From positions 124,001 through 188,000 of the forward strand of contig WPDH01000074.1 in NCBI GenBank assembly GCA_019137255.1: a DNA stretch of 64,000 bases. The letters run 5' to 3'. Positions within the stretch are counted from its first letter, which is position 1; the number at the start of each line of letters is the position of its first letter. The translations under genes and the position numbers were made by a program. The notes beneath the pieces were generated by a model. That model was not told the DNA's origin, did no database searches, and saw only the letters and a program-made list of their open reading frames with translations. Source of the DNA: Corinectria fuckeliana (taxonomy: Eukaryota; Ascomycota; Sordariomycetes; Hypocreales; Nectriaceae). This document shows, piece by piece, positions 31,687 through 43,927 of the stretch.

Positions 31687-34456
31687 ATGGCCTCGCCTTC
31701 GCGTATGTGGTTCCTCGTCTCTGCAAACCCCCCATCACAGCCCCTTGCGCAATGAGCGTTCCAGCTCGAGGTCTCTCTCTGACTCGAGGAATCTAGCCTC
31801 CACCTCCAGCTCGGCCTCCGCGATAGCTTCGCCCAGCTCTCCACCTCCTCCAGACGACTCCACCACCGCTGATCTGGCGCCGCGTCTGACCTCGACCCCG
31901 ACTTCGACTTCGACTTCGACTGCGACTGCGACTGCGACTGCGACTGCGACGACGACACCGCCCCTGCGCAGCCAAAGCCAACGCCAAGGTACACAGAGAC
32001 AACTCCCCGCGGAAGACGCCGCGCTTTCTCACCGCGCCGGGACAGATGCAAACCACAGTAGCCAACATGGGCCTGCAGCGGCTTCAGCAGTGAGCTTCAA
32101 TGGCGTCCTCCAGGACGGCCGTGTCAGGAATCCCGTGCCCAGCAAGCTTCACGGTAGGGTTGATGGAAAGAACGGCAACTTCAGCGTCATGCACATGGGC
32201 GTCCCTCAGCCACAAATGACTGAGCGCGACCTGGCGGCCAAGCGCTCAAGCGAGGGCACGGCAGCCGCCGCAAGGCTCGCCAACAGGGACGGGTATCGTG
32301 CTATAAAACGGTCGCAGCTCATCTGGCCGCCACGGCCTCCCAAGCAATCCAAGCAGGCACCTTGGCGTATTCTTCTTCCTCCTCCCGAACCGCCTGCTCC
32401 TCCGTCAGCTCGGTCTCTCGCTACTCCTCCCGCTGCCCCTTCTGCTTTTCCAACCACTCCGTCAACCGATCCTCCACCTGCTCCCCCAGCTGCTCCTTCA
32501 ACTGCCCCTCCAACTACTGCACCACTTGGTCCTTTGATTCCAACACCTGTTATTCGTCCAGCTACCGCTCCAGTCTTCGCTCCAGCTCAACCCCCCACTG
32601 CAGCAGCGAGACCAACCGCCCCTACAGCTACTTATCCGGGACTGTACCTCACCGCCCCAACGCCACAGGAAACCAAGATTGAGCAAGCCCGTCTTCTTAC
32701 CCTTCTAAGAAGCCTCCATCCCGTCCTGGTGGTGGATCAGATTTGCAAGGCACTGGCATATTTCGGTGGCATCCCAGGAGCGCCTGCCCCTGTTGATGGC
32801 GCATTCCCCGACAGTGCCTCGACGAATGGTCCCGGGCCCCTCTTTGTAGGCTGGGTCGCCGAGATCTTCCCGGAATTGGATGCTCATGGAGAGCCCATCA
32901 AGAAGCAAACGCAACCGCAAACACAAACGCAAACGCAGACGCAAGCTCCCGTCCCAGTTCCTGCCATTGTAAGTGTGGGTGCGTCTGCTTCAGCCAACGG
33001 GCTCTCCATCCCCGCGAAGCGAAATCGAGGTCGTCCAAAAGGAAGCAAAAGCTCCAGAGCCCGCAAAGATAAGGGCATCAAGAAGCCGCGTACCGCAGCA
33101 TTGGTAGCTACCTCAGTTGATAGCCTAGATACGACACAATCCGTGCCGCCGAACCTGCCTCCTGACGCCTCACAGTTGAACGGCAATGTTGCCAACAATG
33201 CCCAACCCCAGAGCCAAGCCAGTGCCATCGCTCAGGCGGCGTTGAGTACCCAATATCACCCCAGCTTCCCTGTCAACACTCCCGGCTCAAAGAAACGTGG
33301 CCGTCCCAAAGGCTCCAAGAACAAACCAAAGTCGCAGCCTGGCACAAATGACGGCGCAAACAGCTCAACAGATGCAGGAGCACTGTCCCAATCTCAAAAC
33401 CTCATTGTTGATTCTCCTCTGGCTCACAAATCCTCTACGCACCGACCGGCGGAAACGCAATCTAGCATTGAAGGGACCACCGCAGCCGGGGCGAATGCAG
33501 CAGCCCCCAACGCGACCCAAGAAGAGGCTTCAGCCCAAGGTTCTCTTGAAGACAGACACTTTCCTTCCCCAGAGCCAAGCAGTAATCCAACCCAAGGCAC
33601 ACAATCTTCTCATTTTGGCAATCAGAATAACGGTTCAACTGCCAACGTGCCTTCGCGCAAGAGAAAGAAACCCCAACATTCGCAAGCCGGAGCCCAAGCA
33701 ACAACAGATACCACCAACATTGCATCGCAACCGTCGGAGTATGTTGAGGGACAGGGAAATTCTTCTCAGGTTCAACAGGCCAAACGACGCCGAGTCTCCA
33801 AGGGTACCAGCCAGAAACCCGGACAAACCAGTATTGAGTCGCAGTCGTCGGGCCCTGAGATGCCAGCACCATCAAACCTGTTAAATACCGGGCAGCCTTT
33901 GTCAACACCAGACAAGTTTGACTCCCAGTCCCAGATGAATAGTTTGAGAAGTACTTTGAACCAGATGGCACAGCAGCAGCAACAGCAACAACAAATACAA
34001 TCGCCAAATATGGCGACCCAGCGGTCTGGCCAAACTCGGGGCTCTTCTCCTACGCCAGATGGGCAGAAAGTCCAATTCACAGGAGCGCAGGGACACCCGC
34101 AGCTCGGCATGACTCCCCAAGCGTTTTACCATCGACAACAACAGGCGGCAAATAACTACAGACAAGAAAGCAGCCCCAATCAGTTTCAGCAGAACATGAT
34201 GAGCCCATCCCAGCAACAGCAGCAGCAACCACCACCGCCACCGCCACCGCCACAGTCAGAGCAAGCCTCCGGGTTATCAACTCCCATAGCCTCATTCCAA
34301 GCTTACGGAGACTCCAGCTATCTTAATCTAAACTATTCCGGTACAGCTACAAACACCGCGGCCACCGCCGCATTTGCCGGACATACCCAGCTCGAGGCGG
34401 CGCTAGCGGAACCCAATATACGCGAGAGTCTTTATCACGCTATCGGCCGTCCGTGA
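31687..34456 (+). CDS. Gln/Pro-rich AT-hook protein, probable chromatin or transcription factor
   Basis: Preferred model: exon 31687-31702 (ATG GCC TCG CCT TCG C), then 31797-34456, giving 891 residues. The 94-nt intron has a GTATGT donor, a CTGAC branch point and a TAG acceptor. The alternative is an uninterrupted ORF from an ATG at 31568 (962 residues). The protein carries two AT-hooks (RGRPKGSK) near residues 416 and 506, each in a basic patch, which bind the minor groove of AT-rich DNA. A conserved-looking helical segment (KIEQARLLTLLRSLHPVLVV, then DQICKALAYF) lies near residues 290-330. The C-terminal third is Gln-rich with a short polyGln and polyPro. An imperfect (Thr-Ser/Thr-Ala) run near the N-terminus is encoded by a hexanucleotide repeat. 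The precise target is unknown. Confidence 0.7.
31901..31948 (+). repeat. Coding hexanucleotide microsatellite (ACTTCG)3(ACTGCG)5
   Basis: Eight hexamers in frame encode (Thr-Ser)3(Thr-Ala)5 in the N-terminal region of the AT-hook protein. Length change in units of six would not alter frame. Confidence 0.9.
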
Positions 34457-35252
34457 GACTATTGCCGAGGCGAATGCCTTCTGTTTTCTTTCGATTTTTT
34501 GAGCGTTCGTACTGACATGGTTTAACGATGAAATGGATGGATGGGAATTTGAGCGAAGCGAAAGACCGAGGACTTCAATAATACGAAACGGACATAACGA
34601 CTAGGGACGGTAAGCGTTAACAGCAAGGATAATCCTTTTCTCTCATCCGGTCTTCTTTATGTTGCCGCGTAAGGATACCGATACAAGGCTTTATTCACGG
34701 GACAACGACCTATTTAATACAACCTTAAGAGCAAGTGCACATGCACAAGGAAACAATGACACAATCAACAGTAGTGCAGGCCTAAAGACGGCCGAGATAG
34801 ACGTGCTCTGAATAGGCAATATAATTTTTGCATCTGAGGTAACCACTGCTTCCCTGTACCACATACAACGGCGCTGCATTGTGTTTCAATGCCGACAAAG
34901 GAGACCAAGATGTATGCCCTACAATATCTATCCACCCGAAACCGATCCTAACCAGAAAACAGGACCCCAAAGCTTACAACGACCATCCCAATGTGGTCCC
35001 TGAACAAAGCAAATAAAAATAGAAAACAATCGGTATAATTTGGCCGGTGTCCCCTTCCGGTGTTGTACGAGGCAACCCAGTATCCCTTTCCCCGCAGCCG
35101 TGAAACGCCTTGCAAATGCTCATGATCCCCTCTTTGACATACAGCCCGATAACAATAGGAGTATAGAGCAAGACGGAAAAATATCACAAGATCGTTCGAG
35201 TTAAAACACCCATCGTGAAAGGAAAACACAACGTCCAGTGAATCAAGGCGGT
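34457..35252. other. Convergent intergenic region
   Basis: 796 bp between the stops of the AT-hook gene and an F-box gene; mostly 3' UTR-like, moderately AT-rich. I see no gene or RNA structure in it. Confidence 0.4.
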
Positions 35253-36941
35253 TCAGTCTGCATCGTCATCGATTACACCAGCAGGAGGCCGCACGGAATC
35301 GGGAATGTTGCGGCCGTACCACCACTCGTCCTCTTCGTCGATGCCGTCTTCACGGATCAGATCGAGCATGACCTGCTGGTTGCGCTTAATATCTTGCGGT
35401 CGTTCCACCACCTTGCGCTCGTGCAGGACGGCCTCGGCCGTCACGAGCCATATTTGTTGGAGGATTGGAAGGTCGCTCAGGATGGCCAGCCCCTCTTGTT
35501 GGCTGAGGGGGGACATGGGGGCGCCGGCAGCCAAGCTGGTGTTGAAGATTAAGTTGGCTTCGAAGCCCATACTACCGTCAATCGAACCCGACGAGCTCCT
35601 GACCCTGCTCAGACCATCGCTCGAGGACCGAGGGAGGTCACCACCGCTCGTTGACTTCTTGCGACCGAAACTCATGAGACCTCGTCGCGATTTCGTCGTA
35701 GACTCAGCTGGTTGCTGATCCTTGATGAGACCATGGTAAAACGTGTCAACCGCACCACGCCGAGAGTTGTAACCCTTGATTTCCCACAATTTCTCGACTT
35801 CCCGAAGTCCACCAATGCACAGAATAGCGACATGCATGTCGTCAGAAGGCTTCTCCCTGATATAGCCACGAAGTGATCGTTCGACTCGGCCCACGTATGT
35901 CGGGGGTCGCAATCGTCGGCAGAATGATGAGATGACAAGTGGAAAGACTTCGTGAACTCTTAACAATGTCTTATCGTCGTACATCTTCATGATCTCGGCC
36001 TCGATCGGGTTGAGTGTGTAGGGCTCCCGCTTTAGGCCGTGTCCTGGATTCTCGGCCAAGTGCTGTAGATGAAGCTTTCGGTATGTTTCGAAGAAGTGAA
36101 AAATTGTGAAAAGTAGCGGTATTAGGCGTCGACGCATGCGCTCATGCTGAGGCGCGAAGGCCAAGCGTTGTGGCTCGGTCTGACGCAAGAAGATGTCCTT
36201 TGTAATCCATTCGCACATGAGAAAGGCGAGCTTGGCGGCGACGTGTAGGCGATGCCAGAGCCCACATAGGTAATGGAAGTTGATTTCTGTAGAGTCTGAG
36301 ACGGGGTATAGGCGGGCGGCGTAGGCGGGGATGTGGTTCTCGAGGTGATATCGGGCAATGGTGTTTTCGTTGAGGGTGATGAGAGTGTGCCATGACCTGG
36401 AGGTAAGTCGGAGGTTGAGGACATCGGTCAAGGGGAGGGAACAGATGATTTGGATCTGCAATTCGTTGGGTAAGGCAAAGAAGACTTGATCCAAGGGTAG
36501 CCTACGCGGGTCGGTGTCAGCTAGATGAAGCAATTTCGCAACGGCTTGGAAATGGGTGGGTTACCTCCGGTGAACCACCGCTTCAGTCGAGGTGCGCGGT
36601 CGTGGTCGAAATACTGGTGGTGCAGAGGATTGTAGTACGGATTGTTTGGGGTGAAGACGGGAGACCCTGTGGCGGAGAGAGAAGAGGATGCCCTTGTCTT
36701 TCTTGTGGTCGGAGGGTCTGATGGGTTCGACGTCGGCAGATTTGGAATCTCGCAGCGGGAGAATGAATCTCGAGGGTGGTGAGGATGTGGAGGGCTCGAG
36801 AAAATCAGGTACGGGCGGTTGGTGTTGCTGCTGGGCGTTGAACTGGTTGAGCTTCTCGAAGTAGCGCTCCGAAGCGAACTCGGTGATGTGAGGCGGGTCC
36901 ATGGCCATGGGCCGGGACGGCCGTTCAGCAGGTTCGGCCAT
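35253..36941 (-). CDS. F-box protein, 541 aa
   Basis: Exons 36941-36565 and 36501-35253 join (AG to G) to 541 residues. The first 125 residues are Pro/Ser/Arg-rich and disordered. An F-box begins near residue 132 (FFALPNELQIQIICSLPLTD followed by VLNLRLTSRSW), so the protein probably binds Skp1 and acts as a substrate adaptor of an SCF ubiquitin ligase. Residues about 175-370 are helical with no LRR, WD40 or Kelch repeat, so the substrate-binding mode is not recognised. A Ser/Arg/Lys-rich insert (KSRRGLMSFGRKKSTSGGDL) follows, then a conserved-looking helical end and an acidic tail (VIDDDAD). The nearer acceptor at CATCTAG was rejected because it creates an immediate stop. Confidence 0.82.
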
Positions 36942-38493
36942 GGCAGGCGTCGGGGATGGAGGCGAGCGGCGGCAGGCAAGTCTATCTTCGGGGAATGGCG
37001 ATGACGAGAAAGGCCTGGTGGACGAGCCCGAATGACAGTGGGCGTCCGTCTCTATTGCAGTGCGCAGGAGGAGAATCGGTTCGACATGACGGTAGCAAGG
37101 GCGCGGAGGAGGTGGGATCGGGATGGAGCGGATGAGGCGGGCGACGGCACGGGCGCAAGGCGGAGTCGGCAGTCGAGGGCGAGACGGTGAGAGACGGTGA
37201 GAGAGGCCTGGAAAAGACAGAAACGAAGGTGACGGCGACGCTGGACTTGGGCGGTCAGATGGTTGTCGTGAGAATTGCAGGCGTGGTGTTTTCGAGGTGG
37301 TTTGGATTGGAGACCTAGGTAGGATTGGACGGGGCGGGATAAGTTGGATGAATGTCGGAGCGGAGAGATGGGGGAAGGGATGGTACAGGCCAAGGCAAGA
37401 GCGATTTGATGGCCTGCCTCAGCACGGGGCCCAGCTAGTATAGTAGGTCTGGTCTGGTCTGAAGTGCAAGGCAAGGCAAGGCAAGGACTCCAGGAAGGAG
37501 CATGGAGCGCATGGAGAATGGAGAACGGAGAAAATGGGGACAACGAAAACGACGACGGAAGGGACGACTCACGCACTCGACACGCCCCTCCCTGGCTGCG
37601 GCCGATGTGCCAGGGTCGGGGGTTTTAGTGGAACGTGGGGGGGAGTGGGCGCAGGGGTATTCCCCGTCTCTCTCAGGCGGGCTCAGTACTGAGCGAGAGC
37701 AAGGTGCAAGGGATTACTGTAAATTACTACTATGTATGTATGTAAGTTGCAGTTTGTACCTGGATGCTCCTTCCAGCCCAGGTGAGAGAGCCGAGGTACC
37801 TACGACTGTGCCTTCGGCTCAATGGTAATACGGGTACGAAGTGCACCCAGCAGAAGGGTCCTTCTTCGGGGGCTCTTGACGTGGGAAGGGTACGGAGCAT
37901 TGTATTTTTCATTTGTAAAGAAGCGGCAGGAACCTGAAGCCTGGCAGAAGCAGACCTGAGTCAATGACAAGATGCTTGTGAGAATGCAAGTTAGTACCCT
38001 ATAGGGAGCAGATAACGGAGTCTTCAGTGTCCACCAGCTCCGTTGCCAGGAAAGTCTGTTGGTGTCTATCTGTGTTTGCGCCCGCGTGATGGGGATTTGA
38101 CGGGGAACAGGTCTTGAGATTGACGATGATGATGAACTATTAGTGTGGAGGATCCGCTTCACTCAGGACGGGGACGGACCGAGCGAGCGAGCAGGGGCAT
38201 GGCGTCGCAGCGGGCACCAGCCAGCAACAGACAGAGAAGCAACAGAGAAGCAGACAGACAGGCCAAACAACTTGAAGCTTGAAGCTAAAACTGCCCAAGT
38301 AGACAGGCCAGCCAGACATGAATAAAATCGTGCTTGCAGGCGTGACGGCTTGTTTCGTCCCAGGCGGCGGTTTGGCCGGCGTAACTGTGGGGAGACGGGT
38401 CCCCGAGCCCAAGTTGGCGCCCACCAGGAAGAAGCCGCAATCCTCAAGGGACATGTGATAGCCACACGCCCCCAACCTCCCATCTCCCCACCT

Positions 38494-38517
38494 TTCGCCT
38501 TCGCCTTCGCCTTCGCC
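38494..38517. repeat. (TTCGCC)4 microsatellite
   Basis: Four perfect hexamers in the gene-poor region. Confidence 0.9.
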
Positions 38518-38763
38518 TTTCCTTCCGTGTCGGTCCCTCTTCTGGATTCTAGATTCTGAACCATTTTTCGCTTAAGTGCTCCCTTTCGGGAAGTGCGGTA
38601 GTCAGATCAGTCATGGGCCAGGCCTAGCCGACCAAACGACAATCGCCAAACTTGAAAGGTGCGCACTATCAGCAGTGATGTGTTGAGACTTTGGAGTGGT
38701 TCGTTATTATAACCAAGATGGTTGATCCAGGTCGTTGATGACGGAAATAAGGAGTGGCTCCAA

Positions 38764-38798
38764 CATCCAATGCATGCATCCATTGAATGCATTGGATG
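38764..38798. repeat. Perfect 12-bp inverted repeat with 11-nt loop
   Basis: CATCCAATGCAT at 38764-38775 is exactly complementary to ATGCATTGGATG at 38787-38798. It could form a hairpin or be a dyad binding site. Confidence 0.85.
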
Positions 38799-40772
38799 GA
38801 TCGAATGCACAGGCGCAGTCGCAGTCACAGTCGCAGCCAGCCCCGGCTCTACGGGCGAGGCGCTCTGCGTGGTACCACACAGATGTGCCCAGCGCTGCAC
38901 AGTGCGAACCGCCGCCATTACCCATCCCCCGGAGTCGGCCCAATTGGCCGGCCTTACAGCCAGCCTCTAGCTCGTCGCATTTCTCCACAACATGGCGCTC
39001 GCTGTCATCCCGTAGGCGCGGGTACAGGCCTGGGTAATCAGCGGGCCATCAGCTATACAGTAGGCCCGCCAGTAGCGCCGCACGGTAGCTGGGACCGATG
39101 GGGCTTCCACAAGACAAGACAAGACAAACCCCCTGGACTTTTTTTTTGGGGACTTTAGCCTAGGCTGGATCTGGAGCGTCTTGGCTCCCCCGGAACGACG
39201 CCCTCGGCCTTTCGTATCTCGGCCTCTCCCCAAGATTTCTTGTACATATCTATTTAGCCGAGAAAGCTGGAGTTTTGAGTTGAGCCCTCCTGCGAGCCAA
39301 GGTCCTTGGCGTTGCGATCTCGATATTTGGACTTTTTACTTTTTGCCAGGGTCTATTCAGCGCACGATAAGGAGACAACGTAGCATAGGGACAACGGCAG
39401 CCGACCGAGTTGAGACCGACGATGGCCAACGACTCCTCCGACGGCGAGTTGAATCGAAAGCCCAACGGAGCCCTGGGCCGCGCCCGTCTCTCTCGACCCT
39501 GGCCCTGGCGCGATTGAAGACCCCAATGTGCTGAGCGCCACGATCAAGGTCGGGGCGGGTCACTTATGGTTATTCCGCCCCGATGGGGGATCTCCGATTG
39601 CATCACGCATCACCAGGTTGTCGAGATGCGGGAGAAATCGTTCGTAGGCGCCATCACGAGATTAAGACGGCCAGCTCAGCTTCTGTGGGGGGTGGTTCTT
39701 GCACAGAGATGGCATGCTGTATTGTACTGTGCTGTGTCAAGAGGCGGCTCATTCGGGGTGGCTGTCTACCCGGAAGGATAAACTGAGCGCCCATTTAAGT
39801 TACAGTGAAGAGTGCTGTGGCTAGAAAATATGGGGGAATGAGTATGAGGTTGTGCTGTACCTATGTATGTACAGTAGCATCCGGATAGTGTGCGAGTGGC
39901 GAAGGGCAATCCGGATGTGAGCCGCGTGCCCTCCGAATACATACATAATTATGTATTACAACACCTGGTGATGGTCGAGCAAGGTCTACTACGTAGGTAC
40001 TATACAGTATCACCCATGATCCATGCCACTATCACCAAGCCACACCCGCGCGCATGGGCTTTGCCATTTCCATCCCTATCCATCCCTCCGTATGTACCTA
40101 GGCCTAGTCTTCCCATCAACTCCGATGACTTGCGGAGATCCCCAATCCGTATCCTCCTCGTTGGTACTACCCGTACCTTAGTTACCTACGTGCCTACCTA
40201 TCCAATGTTTAACGTTTTAACGTCCAACGTCCAAGCTACGAAGTAATTACATTGACTTTCCGATAAGACATGCCATGTCCACTTTGCCAATGAAACGGGC
40301 TCCCGACACGTGGCCGGGCCAGTCTCTATCTTACCCACGCATAGGAGGCCGTGAGGAGGGAGGGAGACTGATAAATGCGAGGCGACGATATGAATGCCAC
40401 TATTCATACACACGACTACACCTTACACATGGAAGCAATAGGAAGGATAAAGTGTGAGCAAGCCAAAAGATGGGATAGAAGGCGTGAGACATTTCGCGCA
40501 CCCCCTAAGGCGTCACGGTACGTGGTCCCCCGGCCCTACTCCGGTCGTTTCGGGCGAGAGCCTGGCCCCATCCGCGACAGGCCAATGTCCACTGTCTCGT
40601 CGACGCCGATCCGAAATCCCATCTGTTTGGTTGGTTCGCAGTGGGTAGGGACGGACCGGACAGTCCCGCAGGAGAGGGAGGAGAGCGCGCAAAGGGCCGA
40701 TCTTGGGTTCCGCGTGGAGGGAGGGCGGTTGAAACGGTAAAAAAAATTAAAAAATTGAAAGAGGTAGGTGAG

Positions 40773-40788
40773 TAGGTAGGTAGGTAGG
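40773..40788. repeat. (TAGG)4 microsatellite
   Basis: Four perfect TAGG units in the gene-poor region, preceded by an A-rich run and followed by repeated CTCACCTT-like sequence. Confidence 0.9.
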
Positions 40789-42451
40789 AAACAGTTTGGC
40801 TACCTCACATCACCTTATCTCACCTTGCCTCACCTCACTGCGCATCGGCGACTAGCCCGCATTGCGAGTTTTCTCCTTACATAGGCCTACATAGTAGCAT
40901 CGGTAGACTAGCTATTGGATGGGTTATGATTTAGGCTAGTTTTATTTCCGTTCTCTCCCGGACTGGCCGCCCGGGGCTTTGGATTAGCCAGGTCAGATGG
41001 ATGGGAAGCGGGTGGCGCACCTACACTAAACTCTGCGTACATACTGCTATGTATGTATACGGCAGCATCAGCAGCACATGTTGAAAATTCCCCGGCCCGT
41101 GGCAATATGTTTGGACCGTATGACTACTAGTATGTGTTTGTCTGTACGGTCACGGAAGAAAGAAAAACAGTACCTTACCTTTACAGAACCTTGCCTCTAA
41201 ATGTAGTATTGAATAGTACGTAACTTGAGGCCATAGTCTAGTCCGTCCCGCCCGCCGTGGTTACATCAGACAGGTCAGAAGCCACATATCAATGACTTAC
41301 ATACATAGTACGAATTTGAACGACGTTGTTGATCAACTGAGCTTCTTATGCCGATCGATTTACCTCAGAACGACCTTGACCCATTGATCGACAATGCAGC
41401 GCAACTCTCATCAGAACCCGAATTCAAGATGCAGCAACTCCTCCGATGCTGCCGAACACTGGCCGTAAGTAGATACCTACTGGCTGCGGCCCCCGGCCAT
41501 TTCAAGCCCAGGGTAATTAGCCCACAGTACATACATAGTACTGTATGCCGGCAGTTTTCTATGGGACTTATTTTTGAGTTGATAGGTCAAACTGTTACAA
41601 GGCTCTAAGTTACAAGGTGAGTCAAGCAAACTAGTACGTGTAGTTAATCTGCAAAGTGTCAGACATCCATCTACATGTACTGTACAAATTCAAAACGTCC
41701 CATCTGTATATATTTGCATAGTAGTAGAGGCCGAAGTACCTTGCAGCCTCCATCCAACCCTCGGAGCCTCTCTGACCACGGGCTTTCTGGTAGATTAGTT
41801 GCTACTTCGTACCTATCGTAGCACCCACAGCACCACCAGAGAACACCATTCTTCCGCCAAGCGTATGTAACACCCCCAGCGAGATATCCAATTTAAAACC
41901 CCGTAACCGCAACCCGCGTATGCTACCCGCCCAGGGCCGTTGCCCGTTTCCCGTTTCCCGTATCGTCCACGTCGCAGCTTCACCCTCACATGCTTTGCAA
42001 CGCTCCTCCACCAACAATGTCCCTCACCGTCCGCCCCTGACCCTCCCACCTCCCACCCCTTTCCTCCGCCTCCGCCTCTTCCTCCTCCTGCTGCTTCCCC
42101 GGTTACGTATCTCATCTCTACTGCCGTCTGCCGCTTTGTTGTTTCTCCTTTCGTTCGAGATCTCCGTGACGTGACCTCGGGTGACGTGACTAAAGCATAG
42201 ACCGGAAAGAAAGCGGGAACCCTGCCAGAGTCAGAATCGCACCGGACCGAAACCCGACTCGGCCCATCCTGCGCCATCCCAGCAATCAATTAAGCCCGGT
42301 GTGGCTTTCATTAAGTTACTGTCTTTATTGTTTTTTTTCCCTTTTGCCTTAACTCTTGCTTTTGATTTGGCTTGATCCCGCCGCCACACCCCGCCTGCTG
42401 CCGCAAGGGAAGACACCCATCACCACCACGCGGAAAAAAAAAGCCTCCCTC

Positions 42452-43571
42452 ATGGACCCGTCCTCGGGGCCTCCTCGGCCTGCCCTGCAGCCACCGCCGG
42501 CCGAGAGTCCCCCCATCACCGCTGCGCACCTAGCCAGGTTCGAGTTCAGCGATGCGGGCACCAAGATCCTCATGGTCGAGTGGTACCCCGGAGCCGTCGC
42601 GGAGAAGCCCGTCGTTGCCGACGACTCCGATGACGTCTCCGCACCGGGCCCGGCCCCAGGCTCTGGTGTCCACTCCGGCGCTGACCTAGCTGACACCACC
42701 GACACCACCGACGCCACCAGCACTGCCCGTACGTCCTCGTCCAACTGGGAAGTCTCTTGGCCGGGCAAGACCACCGTCGTGCGCGCCACCGATGCCGACG
42801 ACGACTCATCCGCAGGCAGTCATCTGACCCGGCGCCGCATCTATTTCCTCCTGCCGCCGGATGCCCCCGTTCCCGCGACCATCACCCTCACCCCGCCCGC
42901 CGGCGACCGTCGTCCGGGGCTGACCCTCAAGCCCCTGCCGGCAATCTTCCCTCCCGGCTTCGACGCCGAGGCGGGCACCCGCGGCGTGCTGCACACCATC
43001 TGGGCCCGCAGCCGGGTAGCTGCGCTGGACCGCGAGATCGCCGAGGAGATGCGAGCCAATGCGGAGAGCGTCGGGCTGGAGATGGCTCTGGCGGAGAAGC
43101 AGTGGATTCAGGACACGTTCCTGAAAACCCCCAGCCGGCATAATCCCGTATCTTCTCGGTCTCGGTCTCCTGTTGTGACCAGGCTGGGCGACAAACTCAA
43201 GGGTCTCAAGTTGGCGACGTCACCAGCGGACCTAACTCCCAGTTCATCCGGTGAGTAACATGGACGAACACCCATGTTACAAGCCCCCGACTAACACGCA
43301 GCTCACAGCCAACATCTTCACCACCGCTGGCAGCCAGTCTCGGACCTTTTCCCCGCAGAGCGCTGACATTGCTGTTTCGTCCTTGTCCGCCATGAACAGC
43401 AACGCCGCCACGGGGCCTCTGTCCCTCAACGCCGTCCTCCGTGGGGACATTACTGCCGCCGTGTCGGCTCCCGTCCGGTTAGACCACCAGGACCCGGAGG
43501 ACGATCTCTTTGCTCTGCCCATGAGCCCGCGCAGCCCGGATATGAAGAAGAGTCCATTCAGCGCGCTATGA
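42452..43571 (+). CDS. Unrecognised protein, 353 aa
   Basis: Exons 42452-43250 and 43309-43571 (G joined to CC) give 353 residues. The N-terminus is Pro-rich. A beta-rich segment (LARFEFSDAGTKILMVEWYP, later NWEVSWPGKTTVVRA and RRRIYFLLPPDAPVPATITL) leads to a strongly patterned helix (GVLHTIWARSRVAALDREIA followed by EEMRANAESVGLEMALAEKQ). The C-terminal 100 residues are Ser/Pro-rich. The helix and preceding KPLPAIFPPGF motif look conserved, but I cannot name the family. No membrane segment or signal peptide. Of two possible acceptors, the second (CTCACAG before CCAAC) is the one in phase. It converges on VPS37. Confidence 0.75.
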
Positions 43572-43927
43572 GATGACAAGGGGACTCAGAGCGTACGACC
43601 ACCACCTACCTGCCTGCCATTGGATATGCTCCAAGGGGGAGGTGAGATTGGATTTTAATGAAGAAACGATCATGAATCGAGTTGAGGTTGCCACGGAAAG
43701 AAAAACAAGAAAAACAAGAAAAACAAGAACAATCAAAGGGCTGCTAACAGGGAACAACAACCCAGGAACGTAATACTGAACGACAATTTTTATTATATAA
43801 CTCCGTAGATATGCTTTTGGGGTATTTACATGATCATCATCGCAAACATGTAGTAGCTAAATGGAAGCCCAAGTCCTCAATTCCATGCCGGCCAATCTTC
43901 CACCTAAAAATCGATCCGTCCTTCTCT
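43572..43927. other. Convergent intergenic region
   Basis: 356 bp between stops. Contains about three copies of a 9-nt unit (AAAAACAAG) around 43701-43728. Nothing else seen. Confidence 0.4.

Larger units (their letters stand above)
36942..42451. other. Gene-poor region, 5.5 kb
   Basis: The longest gap in the window. The first part (to about 37600) is likely leader and promoter of the F-box gene; the last 600 bp is pyrimidine-rich leader of the next gene. Between them ORFs are short, lack homology I recognise and show no conserved splice structure. The stretch contains a 12-bp hairpin (38764-38798), (TTCGCC)4, (TAGG)4 and many TACCTA/TAGGTA and ACATACATA motifs. No RIP-like AT-rich blocks, transposon ORFs or terminal repeats are seen. 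An unannotated non-coding RNA cannot be excluded. Confidence 0.5.

Noticed and set aside
37052..37576. 174-codon minus-strand ORF upstream of the F-box gene
   Set aside because: Low-complexity Ser/Pro/Leu sequence with no family match; lies in the likely leader of the F-box gene.
39422..39517. 32-codon ORF beginning MANDSSDGEL in the gene-poor region
   Set aside because: It has a good start context but stops quickly, and I found no splice route to a longer conserved protein. It might be a relic or a leader ORF.
36942..42451. RIP-mutated transposon or secondary-metabolite cluster
   Set aside because: No AT-rich blocks, transposase or reverse-transcriptase fragments, terminal repeats or biosynthetic enzymes are visible.
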